Shown: positions 54,670 to 64,000, counted from the first letter of the stretch. The stretch is 64,000 bases of DNA from Dietzia sp. B32 (GCF_024732245.1 NZ_CP093845.1:868001-932000); one strand, 5' to 3'. Translations and numbers: made by a program. Notes: generated from the letters alone by a model not told the origin.

Positions 54670-56232
54670 ATGACATCGACACCTCTCCGACGAACGGAAG
54701 CCCCTCAACCGGGGCCCGTGCTCCTCCCGAATGGATTGTGCGCGCCGTCCGCCGCGGAGAAGTCGAACACGACGAGAGCTGGATTGTTCCGCCGTCACGA
54801 AGGCGGATGGTCCTCCCCCTACAGCCACAAGCTGTGGTGTTCGGACGTGATCGTCGTGGGCGTGGCGCTGATCGTCGCGCACTTCCTGCGGTTCGGTATC
54901 GCGCCCCGGGAGATCGCGGTGATGCATCAGAGGGTGCCCTACGTGCTGGTCGCAGTCGCTCTCGCCGCGGTCTGGGTGGGATGTCTCCGTCTGACCAACA
55001 GCTATGACCCACGAGTGTTCGGCGCGGGGGCGGACGAATACAGTCGGGTCGTCAGGGCGTCGTTCTGGCTCTTCGGCGGGCTGGCCATCTTCGAGGTGGT
55101 ATTCCAGCCGGACGTCGCCCGAGGGTTCGAGGCGATCGCACTACCTCTCGGCAGTGCTGGCCTGCTGGCAACCCGGTGGTACTGGCGCCATCGCCTCTCG
55201 GCTCGACGCTCGAGGGGCGAAGCTCTCGAACGCCTCCTCATAGTGGGATCGGTCGAGTCATCCTCGGCGCTGGCTGAACGTCTGTCGGCGACCCCTGCAT
55301 TCGGCTACGCGGTGGTGGGTCTCTGCGCGCGCCCGGAGCGAGCTCTCGGCCAGGCTGAGAGTGACCCAACCAACAAGCTGGGCGTACCGATCGTCGGGGA
55401 CTGGGATTCTGTCGGCGAAGCCGTGACGCTGTCCGGCGCGACCACCGTGGCGGTCACGGCCGCGAACATGTTGGGTCCCAGCATTATGCAGTCCCTGTGC
55501 TGGGAGCTCGACGAGTTGGATGTCCGTCTCTTCGTCGCTCCGGGCCTGGTCGATGTCTCCGGTCCACGCGTACTCATGCGACCGCTGGCGGGTCTGCCGT
55601 TGCTGCACATCAGCCGGCCTCAGTACAAGAGCGCAGTTCGGCTCTGGAAAGGCATTTCGGACAAGCTGGGAGCAGCAGCGCTCCTTCTCGCTCTGTCGCC
55701 GGTACTTCTGACGGTCGCCGTCGCCATCAAGTTCGACTCCCGTGGCCCGGTCTTCTATCGCGCGGCTCGGGTGGGATATCAGAATGAGCCGTTCCGCATG
55801 TGGAAATTCCGGTCGATGGTGATCGACGCCGATGCCCGACGTGCAGCTCTGACCGGTACGGACGACGGTAACGGCGTCCTGTTCAAGATGAAGGACGATC
55901 CCCGTGTAACCCGCGTCGGGAAGTGGATCCGGCGGTACAGCCTTGACGAGATTCCGCAGTTGTTCAACGTCCTGGCAGGCGACATGAGCATCGTCGGCCC
56001 GCGGCCACCGCTGACGGAAGAGGTCGAGAAGTACGACGGACGCATCTCCCGGCGAATGCTGGTCAAGCCCGGGATGACAGGTCTGTGGCAGGTATCGGGA
56101 CGATCAGACCTCACATGGGAGGAGTCCGTCCGCCTGGATCTCTACTACGTGGAGAACTGGTCACTGATGCAGGACCTCGTGATCCTGTGGCGGACGGCTC
56201 GGGCGGTTCTTTCCAGCGACGGAGCCTACTGA
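54670..56232 (+). CDS. polyprenyl-phosphate sugar phosphotransferase (initiating exopolysaccharide transferase)
   Basis: A 520-residue enzyme. The N-terminal half has about four membrane helices and a CoA-binding-like domain. A fifth helix leads into the bacterial sugar transferase domain with [41 protein letters not shown] and [12 protein letters not shown]. It transfers a sugar-1-phosphate to undecaprenyl phosphate and starts the repeat unit. This is the first gene of a long same-strand operon. Confidence 0.93.
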   Translation: MTSTPLRRTEAPQPGPVLLPNGLCAPSAAEKSNTTRAGLFRRHEGGWSSPYSHKLWCSDVIVVGVALIVAHFLRFGIAPREIAVMHQRVPYVLVAVALAAVWVGCLRLTNSYDPRVFGAGADEYSRVVRASFWLFGGLAIFEVVFQPDVARGFEAIALPLGSAGLLATRWYWRHRLSARRSRGEALERLLIVGSVESSSALAERLSATPAFGYAVVGLCARPERALGQAESDPTNKLGVPIVGDWDSVGEAVTLSGATTVAVTAANMLGPSIMQSLCWELDELDVRLFVAPGLVDVSGPRVLMRPLAGLPLLHISRPQYKSAVRLWKGISDKLGAAALLLALSPVLLTVAVAIKFDSRGPVFYRAARVGYQNEPFRMWKFRSMVIDADARRAALTGTDDGNGVLFKMKDDPRVTRVGKWIRRYSLDEIPQLFNVLAGDMSIVGPRPPLTEEVEKYDGRISRRMLVKPGMTGLWQVSGRSDLTWEESVRLDLYYVENWSLMQDLVILWRTARAVLSSDGAY

Positions 56233-56323
56233 TGCCTCACTGCCGGTGGGCATGTCGGCCACGCGACGGGGCAGCAACGTGAATCCGATCACCACCACTC
56301 AAGTCAACGTGAAGAGGGACGAG

Positions 56324-57388
56324 ATGCCTGCTGAAAGACTTCGGATCGCTGTAATCGGCGCCGGGTACTGGGGACCGAACTTGGCCCGGAACTTCGCCCA
56401 GAGCCCCGACTGGGATCTTGCTGCCGTATGCGACCTCGATGTGGAGCGAGCGCGAGCAGTGGCTGACCGGGTCGGGGCCCCTTTCGCATCGTCGCTGGAC
56501 GAGGTACTGGATGATCCCACGATCCACGCCATCGCGATCGCGACGCCCGCCCGAGCTCACGGGGAGATCGCCACCGCCGCCCTCGGGAAGGGCAAACACG
56601 TCGTGGTCGAGAAGCCGCTGGCCGACTCACGCGGTATCGGCGTGGAGATGTGTGACGCCGCCGAACGCAACGGGTTGGTGCTGATGGCTGATCACACCTA
56701 CTGCTACACGCCGGCCGTACTGAAGATTCGCGAACTCATCGAGTTGGGTGAAATCGGCGAAATCCTTTATATCGATAGCGTCCGGATCAATCTTGGCCTG
56801 ATCCAGCCGGACGTGGATGTCCTGTGGGATCTTGCGCCACACGATCTGTCGATCCTCGACTTCATCCTGCCCGACGGGCTCGATATGTCCGAGGTCTGCG
56901 CAGTGGGTTCAGACCCCCTGAATACCGGCAAGGCCTGCGTGGGCTACCTGACGTTGCCTCTAGGAAGCGGCGGGATCGCTCACGTCCACGTGAACTGGCT
57001 GAGCCCCACCAAGATCCGGAGGATGGTGATCGCTGGCTCCCTGCGAACCATCGTCTGGGATGATCTCAATCCCCAACAGCGCATCAGCATCTACGACCGT
57101 GGCATCGACCTCGACACGCAATCGCGCACCGAGGCGAACGTGACGCCGGCGACCGTCTCGTACCGGCTCGGCAGCATGTGGGCGCCCGCGCTGGCCGAGC
57201 AAGAAGCTCTAGCCAACATGGCCACGGAGTTCGCGTCCGCTATCCGGGGTAGGCGCGCTGCTCGCACGAGCGGCGGGTCAGGTCTCCGGGTCCTCTCCGT
57301 TCTGGAAGCAGCCGCTCAAAGCCTTGCCAGGGGTGGGATGCCGGTGGCCGTCGAGCACGAAGTTCCCGAGTTGGAGACGGTCCTATGA
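56324..57388 (+). CDS. Gfo/Idh/MocA-family sugar dehydrogenase
   Basis: A 354-residue NAD-dependent oxidoreductase. The Rossmann fold is I-A-V-I-G-A-G-Y-W-G-P-N-L, with V-V-E-K-P-L-A and the D-L-A-P-H-D-L-S-I-L catalytic region. It resembles WlbA/WbpB-type UDP-sugar 3-dehydrogenases of acetamido sugar pathways. ATG 56324 is chosen for the AGAGGGACGAG upstream; several earlier in-frame ATG/GTG exist. Its end overlaps the next start by 4 bases. Confidence 0.85.
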   Translation: MPAERLRIAVIGAGYWGPNLARNFAQSPDWDLAAVCDLDVERARAVADRVGAPFASSLDEVLDDPTIHAIAIATPARAHGEIATAALGKGKHVVVEKPLADSRGIGVEMCDAAERNGLVLMADHTYCYTPAVLKIRELIELGEIGEILYIDSVRINLGLIQPDVDVLWDLAPHDLSILDFILPDGLDMSEVCAVGSDPLNTGKACVGYLTLPLGSGGIAHVHVNWLSPTKIRRMVIAGSLRTIVWDDLNPQQRISIYDRGIDLDTQSRTEANVTPATVSYRLGSMWAPALAEQEALANMATEFASAIRGRRAARTSGGSGLRVLSVLEAAAQSLARGGMPVAVEHEVPELETVL

Positions 57389-58380
57389 CAAAGCTCCAAG
57401 GTGCGGAAGTCCTGGTCACGGGTGGCGCGGGGACTATCGGATCAACACTCGTCGATCAGCTTCTCGAAGCCGGGGTCACCCGGGTCGATGTTCTCGACAA
57501 TCTGGTGCGTGGGCGGCTCGCCAATCTCGAGGCCGCCCTCGAGAGCGGGCGGGTCCACTTCACCGAGGGTGATATCCGCGACGCCGAACTCGTGGACGAG
57601 GTGACTGCGGGGAAGGACGTCGTATTCCACCAAGCGGCTATCCGCATCACGCAATGTGCGGAAGAGCCACGCCTGGCCCTGGAGGTCATGGTCGACGGAA
57701 CGTTCAATGTGGTCGAGGCCGCAGCCAGGCACCACGTCGGCAAAGTAGTGGCCGCATCCAGCGCGTCCGTCTATGGAATGGCGGAAATCTTCCCGACCGA
57801 TGAGCGACATCATCATGGGAACAACGACACCCTGTACGGTGCGGCGAAGACATTCAACGAGGGTCTGCTCAAGAGCTTTCGAGCGATGAGCGGATTGGAC
57901 TATGTGGCGCTCCGGTACTTCAACGTCTACGGACCTCGCATGGACGTGCACGGCGTCTACACAGAGGTGCTGGTGCGGTGGATGGAACGGATCGCAGACG
58001 GCGAACCGCCGCTGATCTTTGGCGACGGCCACCAGACCATGGACTTCGTCTGCGTCCCGGATATCGCACGAGCCAATATTCTCGCTGCTACGAGTGGAAT
58101 AGCGGCCGGAACCTACAATGTCGCGAGCGGAACCGAGACGAGTCTCCGCGAACTCGCGAGCATGCTCCTCAGGGTCATGGAATCCGATCTGGACATCGAG
58201 TTCGGTCCGGAGCGCGCCGTGAACGGGGTCGCACGACGGCTGGCCGACACCGCCGCCGCCCGGCGTGACCTGGGGTTCGAGGCCGCGATCGGGTTGGAGG
58301 ACGGCCTACGCCGGCTTGTGGAGTGGTGGACTCCGTTGCGAGACGAAGTCGCCGCGGGCCGGAAGACAGGTGCGCTGTGA
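57385..58380 (+). CDS. NAD-dependent sugar epimerase/dehydratase (SDR)
   Basis: A 331-residue extended SDR. The cofactor motif is V-T-G-G-A-G-T-I-G-S, the catalytic segment is S-S-A-S-V-Y-G with Y-G-A-A-K (YxxxK), and L-R-Y-F-N-V-Y-G-P-R follows. It is close to UDP-GlcNAc/glucose 4-epimerases of polysaccharide clusters. It is coupled on both sides by 4-base overlaps. Confidence 0.9.
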   Translation: MTKLQGAEVLVTGGAGTIGSTLVDQLLEAGVTRVDVLDNLVRGRLANLEAALESGRVHFTEGDIRDAELVDEVTAGKDVVFHQAAIRITQCAEEPRLALEVMVDGTFNVVEAAARHHVGKVVAASSASVYGMAEIFPTDERHHHGNNDTLYGAAKTFNEGLLKSFRAMSGLDYVALRYFNVYGPRMDVHGVYTEVLVRWMERIADGEPPLIFGDGHQTMDFVCVPDIARANILAATSGIAAGTYNVASGTETSLRELASMLLRVMESDLDIEFGPERAVNGVARRLADTAAARRDLGFEAAIGLEDGLRRLVEWWTPLRDEVAAGRKTGAL

Positions 58381-59516
58381 GAGAGCGCATCAACGTCATG
58401 AAGCCCTGGCTCGGCCGGGAGGAAATCGACGCGGTCGCAGAGGCGATCGATAGCGGCTGGATTGCGCAAGGCCCGCGCGTCATCGCCTTCGAGAACGAGT
58501 TCGCGAGCGCGATGCAGGCGGATTTCGCGGTCGCCACCTCAAGTTGCACCACCGCCCTGCATCTGGCGTTGGTGGTTGCAGGGATAGGTCCTGGCGACGA
58601 CGTCGTGGTTCCGTCGCTCTCATTCATCGCCACAACTAACGCAGTCCGCTATGTCGGCGCGGAACCGGTCTTCGCTGACGTCGAACCGGAAGGCGGCAAC
58701 GTCACCGCCGCAACCGTCACGAAGGCGCTGACGCCGCGGACTCGCGCGGTGATCGTGGTCGACCAGGGCGGAGTTCCCGTCGATCTCGATGCCATTCGAG
58801 CGGTTACTGATCCTCTGGACATCGTGGTGGTGGAGGATGCCGCGTGCGGTGCTGGCTCCACCTACAAGGGCTCGCCTGTGGGTGCCCGCGCGGCTCTGAC
58901 GACATGGTCGTTCCACCCTCGCAAGTTATTGACCACCGGCGAAGGCGGAATGCTCACCACCAACAACCGGGAGTGGGCGGAACGAGCGCGCCGGTTGCGC
59001 GAGCATTCCATGTCGGTGTCGGCAGCCGAGCGTCACAACTCGACATTGCCGGCAGCCGAGTCGTACCCCGAGGTCGGGTTCAACTTTCGTATGACAGACG
59101 TGCAGGCGGCCATCGGGCGAGTTCAGCTCGGGAGGTTGCCCGCTATCGTGGCCCGGCGTCGGGAAGTCGCCGCCCGCTACTCCGCGGCGATCTCCGACAT
59201 CCGCGGGCTGCGCGCCGTCTCCGATCCGGAACACGGGACGACAAACTTCCAGTCTTTCTGGGTGGAGGTCTCCGACCCCTACCCCACCGATCGCGAGGGG
59301 CTGCTCGGCGCGTTGGCGGCGGAGGACATCTCGGCGCGCCGCGGAATCATGGCGGCCCATCGCGAAGAGCCGTATCGCGATCTCATCCCGGATGGCGGCC
59401 TGCCAGCGACAGAACGACTTCACGACAGAACGCTGATTCTGCCGGTGTATCACCAGATGACCGACACCGAACAGGATCGTGTCATAGACGTCCTCCACTC
59501 TCCGGCAGCGACATGA
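58377..59516 (+). CDS. DegT/DnrJ/EryC1 sugar aminotransferase, first copy
   Basis: A 379-residue PLP aminotransferase. The PLP lysine is K183 in S-F-H-P-R-K-L-L-T-T-G-E-G-G. The cofactor pocket is in T-S-S-C-T-T-A-L-H-L-A-L and V-V-V-E-D-A-A. It moves an amino group from glutamate to a keto sugar nucleotide. Here the usual H-L-x-G-x segment reads V-D-Q-G-G-V-P. It starts with GTG and overlaps both neighbours by 4 bases. Confidence 0.92.
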   Translation: MRERINVMKPWLGREEIDAVAEAIDSGWIAQGPRVIAFENEFASAMQADFAVATSSCTTALHLALVVAGIGPGDDVVVPSLSFIATTNAVRYVGAEPVFADVEPEGGNVTAATVTKALTPRTRAVIVVDQGGVPVDLDAIRAVTDPLDIVVVEDAACGAGSTYKGSPVGARAALTTWSFHPRKLLTTGEGGMLTTNNREWAERARRLREHSMSVSAAERHNSTLPAAESYPEVGFNFRMTDVQAAIGRVQLGRLPAIVARRREVAARYSAAISDIRGLRAVSDPEHGTTNFQSFWVEVSDPYPTDREGLLGALAAEDISARRGIMAAHREEPYRDLIPDGGLPATERLHDRTLILPVYHQMTDTEQDRVIDVLHSPAAT

Positions 59517-60136
59517 CAGGGGGACTGCTACTGGTCGGTGCCAGCGGCCTCGCACGTGAAGTGCTCGCCGCAGGCCTCGGGGTCGTCGGGGTCCTCGATG
59601 ACGATCCGGGCCTGGCTGGGAGGAGTCTCTCGGGCACTCCCGTCCTGGGGGCGGTGGCGGCCGCGGTCGATCGACCCGAACAGCTGCTGATCACGATAGG
59701 TCCGAGTATGGCCAGGCAACGTGTCGTCAACGGGCTTGAACGCATGGGCGTCGGCCCGGACCGGTATGCCACGTTCATCGCCGGGTCGGCAGTGGTGGGA
59801 TCAACCAGCACGGTCGGCGTCGGTTCGATCCTGCTCGATGGCGTCGTCGTCACTGCAGACGTCGAGATCGGCAGCCATGTGGTGATCATGCCGAACTGCA
59901 CGATCACGCACGACGATCGTCTGGCTGATTTCGCAACCCTAGCCGCCGGCGCCTCACTCGGTGGTGGCGTTCACATCGGGGAAGCCGCGTACGTCGGGAT
60001 GAACGCGTGCGTGTATCCCCGATGCTCAATCGGGCAACACTCAACTGTCGGTATGGGGGCAGTGGTGATCGGAGATCTGCCGAGGGACCAGACCTGGGCC
60101 GGGGTACCCGCACGTCGCTTGAAAGGCGGAAGGTGA
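59513..60136 (+). CDS. NeuD/PglD-type sugar O/N-acetyltransferase
   Basis: A 207-residue hexapeptide-repeat acetyltransferase. The N-terminal L-L-L-V-G-A-S-G-L-A-R-E-V forms the small alpha/beta domain of the PglD/NeuD group. The left-handed beta helix follows, with the catalytic His in N-C-T-I-T-H-D-D. It would acetylate the amino sugar made by the neighbouring aminotransferase. It overlaps both neighbours (ATGA upstream, TGATG downstream). Confidence 0.9.
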   Translation: MTGGLLLVGASGLAREVLAAGLGVVGVLDDDPGLAGRSLSGTPVLGAVAAAVDRPEQLLITIGPSMARQRVVNGLERMGVGPDRYATFIAGSAVVGSTSTVGVGSILLDGVVVTADVEIGSHVVIMPNCTITHDDRLADFATLAAGASLGGGVHIGEAAYVGMNACVYPRCSIGQHSTVGMGAVVIGDLPRDQTWAGVPARRLKGGR

Positions 60137-61263
60137 TGGGGGACGTTCCTTTTCTGGACCTGACGGCGCAATCGGCTGAGATCGCCGATGAGGTACTGCC
60201 GGTGTGGCAGCAGCAGCTCGCCACCGGAGCCTTCATCGGCGGCGAGGAAGTCACAGCGTTCGAATTGGAGTTCGCGGCTTACATAGGGGTCCCGCATGTC
60301 GTCGGAGTCTCGAACGGCACCGACGCCCTTGAACTCGCGTTCCGCGCGTCCGGGGTTGTCCGGGGCGACGAGGTCATCATGCCGGCCAACACCTTCATCG
60401 CGACGGCGGAGGCGGTGTCTCGGATCGGTGCGGTGCCGGTATTCGTTGATGTGGATAAAGACCATCTCCTCATCGATCCGAAGCACGTCGAAGCTGCGAT
60501 CACCGAGCGAACCCGCGCGGTCGCTCCGGTCCATTTGTTCGGGCAGACCGCGCCCGTAGAAGCTCTCGTGCCTATCGCTTACAAGTACGGATTGACGATC
60601 GTCGAAGATGCAGCTCAGGCTCAGGGCGCATCAGGCCCGGCCGGTCGAGCCGGCGCCATTGCTTCGATCTCTGCTACCAGCTTCTATCCCGGGAAGAATC
60701 TCGGTGCGGCAGGCGATGCGGGCGCAGTGATGACCAAGGATCCGGAGGCCGCCGCCCTCGTCCGCAACCTGGGCGCCCATGGCAGTTCAAGGAAGTATTT
60801 GCACGACCATGTCGGGATGAACGCGCGACTGGACGCCGTTCAGGCGACTGTGTTGCGAGCCAAACTCCGCCGCCTGGAGAGATGGAACGAGGCGCGCCGC
60901 GCCGCCGCCGAGCGTTACCAGATGCTTCTCGCGGATACCGCCGGGGTCTGGCTCCCGCGGACGCGGACGGGCAATATCGACGTCTGGCACCTGTACGTGG
61001 TGCAGGTCGAGGGGCGCGAACAAGTCATGGCCGGTCTCGCCACCGCCGGTATCTCCACCGCGATCCACTACCCGACTATCGTGCCCCTCACCGAGGCGTA
61101 CGCGTCGCTGGGATACCGACCAGGCCAATTCCCGGTAGCAGAGCGCGCGGCCACGCGAATTCTGTCGCTACCGATGTTCCCGCATCTGACAGTCGAACAG
61201 CAGGAGCGCACTGCCGAGGCCTTGGCCTCAGCAGTGTGGAGCTATTGGGCCGGAGATGACTAA
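60136..61263 (+). CDS. DegT/DnrJ/EryC1 sugar aminotransferase, second copy
   Basis: A 375-residue PLP enzyme. K187 in F-Y-P-G-K-N-L-G-A-A-G-D-A-G is the PLP lysine, and V-H-L-F-G-Q-T-A-P-V-E-A-L is present, unlike in the first copy. It resembles FdtB/WbpE-type 3-keto-sugar aminotransferases (V-P-F-L-D-L-T-A-Q at the start). Two DegT enzymes in one operon suggest a sugar aminated at two positions, or two different amino sugars. The ATG shares one base with the previous stop. Confidence 0.92.
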   Translation: MGDVPFLDLTAQSAEIADEVLPVWQQQLATGAFIGGEEVTAFELEFAAYIGVPHVVGVSNGTDALELAFRASGVVRGDEVIMPANTFIATAEAVSRIGAVPVFVDVDKDHLLIDPKHVEAAITERTRAVAPVHLFGQTAPVEALVPIAYKYGLTIVEDAAQAQGASGPAGRAGAIASISATSFYPGKNLGAAGDAGAVMTKDPEAAALVRNLGAHGSSRKYLHDHVGMNARLDAVQATVLRAKLRRLERWNEARRAAAERYQMLLADTAGVWLPRTRTGNIDVWHLYVVQVEGREQVMAGLATAGISTAIHYPTIVPLTEAYASLGYRPGQFPVAERAATRILSLPMFPHLTVEQQERTAEALASAVWSYWAGDD

Positions 61264-62698
61264 CACCGGTGAGCCCGGAGCACGCCGGGCGCTGATGTGG
61301 AGTTTCACCAATACAGCCGTCGGGAAGTTCGGGACGCTCTTCATCTCTATAGTCATCGCCCGACTCCTCGGGCCGGAGGAGTTCGGCACCTACGCGGTGG
61401 CCCTTGTTGCGCTCGCCGCGGTGCTGAGCTTCAACGAGTTGGGTGTCAGTCTCGCGATCGTGCGTTGGGAGGGAGATCCGTACCGGATCGCTCCCACAGT
61501 CACGACGATATCTGTGGTCGCCAGCGTCGCAGTGTTTGGAGCCGGCTGGTTCGCGACCCCGACGTTCGCCGCAGCAATGGGCGACTCGGATGCGACAGAT
61601 GTGGTGCGCTTGATGCTCGTGTGCGTGCCCCTGAACGGCGTGGCCGCCACACCGGCGGCCCTTCTCCAGCGCGAATACCAACAGGGGCGACGCACAGCCG
61701 CCGATCAAGTCAACATCTGGCTCGGGGCGGTGATCTCCGTGACGTTGGCCGCCGCGGGCTGGGGGGCAATGAGCCTCGCAGTCGGCCGGGTGGTGGCGGC
61801 AGTCGTGTTCACCGGCATGCTCATTCGGCTGTCGCCAGCTCGACTGAATTGTGGTTGGAACCGGGAGGTGGTGCGACCGCTGTTGAATTTCGGTCTTCCG
61901 CTGGCCGGGTCCAGCCTGGTCGTCTTCGCGGTCGGGTATGCAGATCAACTCGTGGTGGGCAACCGACTCGGCGCTCAAGCGCTGGGCTTCTATCTGCTCG
62001 CGTTCAATCTCGCCAGTTGGCCCGTGAACATTTTCTCCCAGCCGATCAGGGCCGTAGCGCCGGCCGCCTTCGCCCGCATCCAGAACGATGCTGCGCGAAT
62101 GGACCAGAGTTTCAGGGCGGCGTTCCGCCTCGTACTTGTCATCGCTCTGCCCGCCTGTGCGTTCTTGGCCGGCGCAGCGGTGCCCATCGTCACTGTCGTG
62201 TACGGGGAGGTCTGGGCTCCGGCGGCGCTGGCGTTGCAGTGGCTCGCGTTACAGGCCGCAGTCCGCATCGTTTTTGAATTGTCCTACGACTTTCTCGCGG
62301 TCAAGCGCCGATCTGTCACCTTGATGATCGTTCAGGTGTGTTGGCTCGCCGCGTTGATACCCGCACTCATCATTGGCGCTCGGTATGGCATCGCCGGCGT
62401 CGGCATAGCGCAATTTGCGGTCGCGCTTCTGGTCCTGATCGGCGGATACACGTGGGCGCTGAGCCGTACAGGTATCGGATTGGTTGCTCTGATACGCACC
62501 GCCCTCGTCCCGTGCACAGGTGGAACGCTCGTGTGGGCGGTGGGATACGCGGCTACACAGGGTCTGGAACATCCGTTCGCCGCGGTGTTGGTCGCAGGCG
62601 GAGTGACCCTGGCGGTCACCGCTGCGCTGGCACGGCTGTCGCGCGACAGTCTTCACCTGCTCCGGAAGATCGATGTCCTCGAGGAGGTCGCATCATGA
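61256..62698 (+). CDS. oligosaccharide flippase (Wzx-like)
   Basis: A 480-residue protein with about 12-14 membrane helices, opening with G-K-F-G-T-L-F-I-S-I-V-I-A-R-L-L-G-P-E-E-F-G-T-Y, the MVF/Wzx-family start. It moves the undecaprenyl-linked repeat unit to the outer face of the membrane. It overlaps the aminotransferase by 8 bases and the next gene by 4. Sequence of this family diverges quickly, so the substrate cannot be read. Confidence 0.9.
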   Translation: MTNTGEPGARRALMWSFTNTAVGKFGTLFISIVIARLLGPEEFGTYAVALVALAAVLSFNELGVSLAIVRWEGDPYRIAPTVTTISVVASVAVFGAGWFATPTFAAAMGDSDATDVVRLMLVCVPLNGVAATPAALLQREYQQGRRTAADQVNIWLGAVISVTLAAAGWGAMSLAVGRVVAAVVFTGMLIRLSPARLNCGWNREVVRPLLNFGLPLAGSSLVVFAVGYADQLVVGNRLGAQALGFYLLAFNLASWPVNIFSQPIRAVAPAAFARIQNDAARMDQSFRAAFRLVLVIALPACAFLAGAAVPIVTVVYGEVWAPAALALQWLALQAAVRIVFELSYDFLAVKRRSVTLMIVQVCWLAALIPALIIGARYGIAGVGIAQFAVALLVLIGGYTWALSRTGIGLVALIRTALVPCTGGTLVWAVGYAATQGLEHPFAAVLVAGGVTLAVTAALARLSRDSLHLLRKIDVLEEVAS

Positions 62699-63942
62699 GG
62701 GTGATCGTCTACCCGCACGACCTGGGCATCGGCGGGAGTCAGCTCAACGCGATCGAACTCGCCGCAGCTGTTCGCGACCGGGGTCACGACGTACTCGTGT
62801 TCGGTCGGTCCGGTCCACTCCGCGCGCGGATCGACGAACTAGGTCTGCCATTCGTCGAGGCACCCCCGCAGGGGAAGCGCCCATCGCTTCCCACCGCGCG
62901 AGCCCTGGCCGAGTTGTCGAAGCAACGCAGTATCGACGTGATCCACGGTTACGAGTGGCCGCCGATCCTGGACGGGGTCCTCGCCGCGGCGAGGCGCCGA
63001 TCACCGACGGTGGTAGGGACGGTGATGTCGATGTCTGTGCCGCCTTTCATACCGCACAGCGTCCCCCTGGCCGTCGGGACAGCCGAGATGCGGGACTACG
63101 AAGAGGCTGCGGGTCGCCTCCGCCTTCATCTGCTCGAACCACCGGTGGATCTCGAGTTCAACGACCCGCAGAGCGTTGACGGTGTCGCGGAATTCCGACA
63201 GCAGCACGGCATAGACGAGACCAGACTGAACATCGTGAGCGTGGGCCGCCTCTCTCGCGAACTGAAGCTCGAGGGGATCTTGACCGCCATCGACGTCGTG
63301 GGCGAATTAGCGGCCACGCACGCGGTGCGGTTGGTCCTGGTGGGAGACGGTCCTGCACGCGACGAAGTCGACTGTGTGGCCGATGCCGTCAATCGGCGAT
63401 GTGGCTCCGGCACGGTGATCCAGACCGGACAGATGGACGACCCGCGGCCTGCTTACGCGGTAGCAGACATTTCACTGGGCATGGGTGGCTCGGCGCTACG
63501 GGCGCTCGCATACGGGAAACCGCTCGTGGTCCAGGGGGAGAAAGGGTTCTGGCAGACCATGACGGCAGCGTCGGTCGAGCAGTTCTTGTGGACCGGCTGG
63601 TACGGAATCGGCGAAGGCTCCGCCGTGGGAGCCGCGCGTCTGAGGAGCGAGCTCGAAAGTCTGCTCTCCGATCCGCATCAGCGGACCGAGCTCGGGCTGT
63701 TCGGTCAGCAACTCGTAAACACGCGCTTCTCGCTGACCAGAGCTGCGGCAATTCAGGACCAGATCTACCGAGAAGCGATCGCACACCCTTGCCCACGACC
63801 GCGACGTGATGAGGCCACCGCGCTCTTCCGTTATTCGTCGTACTACCTGCGAAAGCGGATCCAGCGGCTTCGCGGCACCACCACAGAGGACGACTTCAAC
63901 TCGCGGCCGGTCACCGCTATCAGGAAGGAGGCCATGTCATGA
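62695..63942 (+). CDS. family 4-type glycosyltransferase
   Basis: A 415-residue GT-B glycosyltransferase. V-I-V-Y-P-H-D-L-G-I-G-G-S-Q-L is the N-terminal acceptor-side glycine loop, V-S-V-G-R-L-S-R-E-L-K-L-E-G begins the donor domain, and L-V-G-D-G-P-A-R follows. The usual E-x7-E near the C-terminus is not clear. It likely adds a sugar to the lipid-linked unit. The start overlaps the flippase stop by 4 bases. Confidence 0.88.
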   Translation: MRVIVYPHDLGIGGSQLNAIELAAAVRDRGHDVLVFGRSGPLRARIDELGLPFVEAPPQGKRPSLPTARALAELSKQRSIDVIHGYEWPPILDGVLAAARRRSPTVVGTVMSMSVPPFIPHSVPLAVGTAEMRDYEEAAGRLRLHLLEPPVDLEFNDPQSVDGVAEFRQQHGIDETRLNIVSVGRLSRELKLEGILTAIDVVGELAATHAVRLVLVGDGPARDEVDCVADAVNRRCGSGTVIQTGQMDDPRPAYAVADISLGMGGSALRALAYGKPLVVQGEKGFWQTMTAASVEQFLWTGWYGIGEGSAVGAARLRSELESLLSDPHQRTELGLFGQQLVNTRFSLTRAAAIQDQIYREAIAHPCPRPRRDEATALFRYSSYYLRKRIQRLRGTTTEDDFNSRPVTAIRKEAMS

Positions 63943-64000
63943 CTGATTCGTCCGAGGTGGTCGTCTGGATTGCCGGTGTCGGGTGGGATGACTTGACCGG
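63939..64000 (+). CDS. start of a further exopolysaccharide gene, probably glycosyltransferase (partial)
   Basis: The ATG at 63939 overlaps the preceding stop (ATGA) and the frame runs off the window. The 20 or so visible residues (M-T-D-S-S-E-V-V-V-W-I-A-G-V-G-W-D-D) resemble the opening strand of GT-B glycosyltransferases, and the position in the operon agrees. The product cannot be confirmed from so short a piece. Confidence 0.55.
   Translation, partial: MTDSSEVVVWIAGVGWDDLT

Overview
The window is high-GC DNA with frequent GTG starts and stop/start overlaps of the GTGA or ATGA type. It carries an F420-type LLM oxidoreductase, a lysE/lysG pair, an MpaB-family (DUF2236) protein and the order glmU-prs-arsC-rplY ... 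pth. Together these point to an actinobacterium of the Mycobacteriales. Dietzia is my best guess from gene content, by inference only. I see no rRNA, no CRISPR array and no intact insertion sequence. There is one tRNA, tRNA-Gln(UUG).

Layout. Bases 1-2.7 kb are an accessory edge of visibly lower GC: a phage- or plasmid-like SNF2/DEAH helicase, an isolated ScoMcrA-type N-terminal domain and an orphan gene. 3.0-7.8 kb holds small membrane proteins and two alpha/beta hydrolases. 7.9-11.6 kb is a two-gene ABC exporter whose half-transporters have complementary degenerate motifs. 11.8-14.5 kb has a lytic transglycosylase lipoprotein and a TetR regulator divergent from an MpaB-family protein. 14.5-18.1 kb holds a truncated metal P-type ATPase, a SatD-like regulator with a membrane partner, and a copper-type pair (DUF305 lipoprotein plus CueP-like lipoprotein). 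18.2-22.1 kb has a GNAT acetyltransferase, two divergent small secreted proline-rich proteins, and a sodium:solute symporter with a 43-residue partner. 22.5-27.1 kb is mazG and mfd. 27.2-31.1 kb is a VKOR-family gene followed by a tightly coupled cluster of glycosyltransferase, acyl-CoA dehydrogenase-like protein, PIG-L deacetylase and NodS-like methyltransferase. 31.1-39.5 kb has two TetR regulators with their likely targets, tRNA-Gln, a pyruvate oxidase-like enzyme with a 53-residue membrane protein, a flavodoxin-like reductase and an MFS transporter. 39.6-48.6 kb is mostly housekeeping: glmU, prs, arsC, rplY, lysE/lysG, pth and prfC. 48.6-54.3 kb has an LLM oxidoreductase, secreted hydrolases and an AI-2E family transporter. 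54.7 kb to the right edge is an exopolysaccharide operon, nearly every gene translationally coupled, which continues out of the window.

How the genes work together. The polysaccharide operon reads as a pathway. A polyprenyl-phosphate sugar transferase starts the unit. A Gfo/Idh/MocA dehydrogenase, an SDR epimerase, two PLP sugar aminotransferases and a hexapeptide acetyltransferase make an acetamido sugar. A Wzx-type flippase and glycosyltransferases complete it. The four-gene cluster at 27.9-31.1 kb combines a glycosyltransferase, a de-N-acetylase, an N-methyltransferase-like protein and an acyl-CoA enzyme. That set resembles the logic of Nod-factor synthesis and is the best candidate here for an undescribed pathway.

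Two genome-scale oddities stand out. First, a roughly 60-bp hairpin element occurs twice, once between genes (14584-14643) and once in frame inside mazG (23288-23346). Second, several otherwise conserved genes carry in-frame short tandem repeats: the glycosyltransferase, the acyl-CoA dehydrogenase-like gene, an ABC half-transporter, mazG and the symporter tail.
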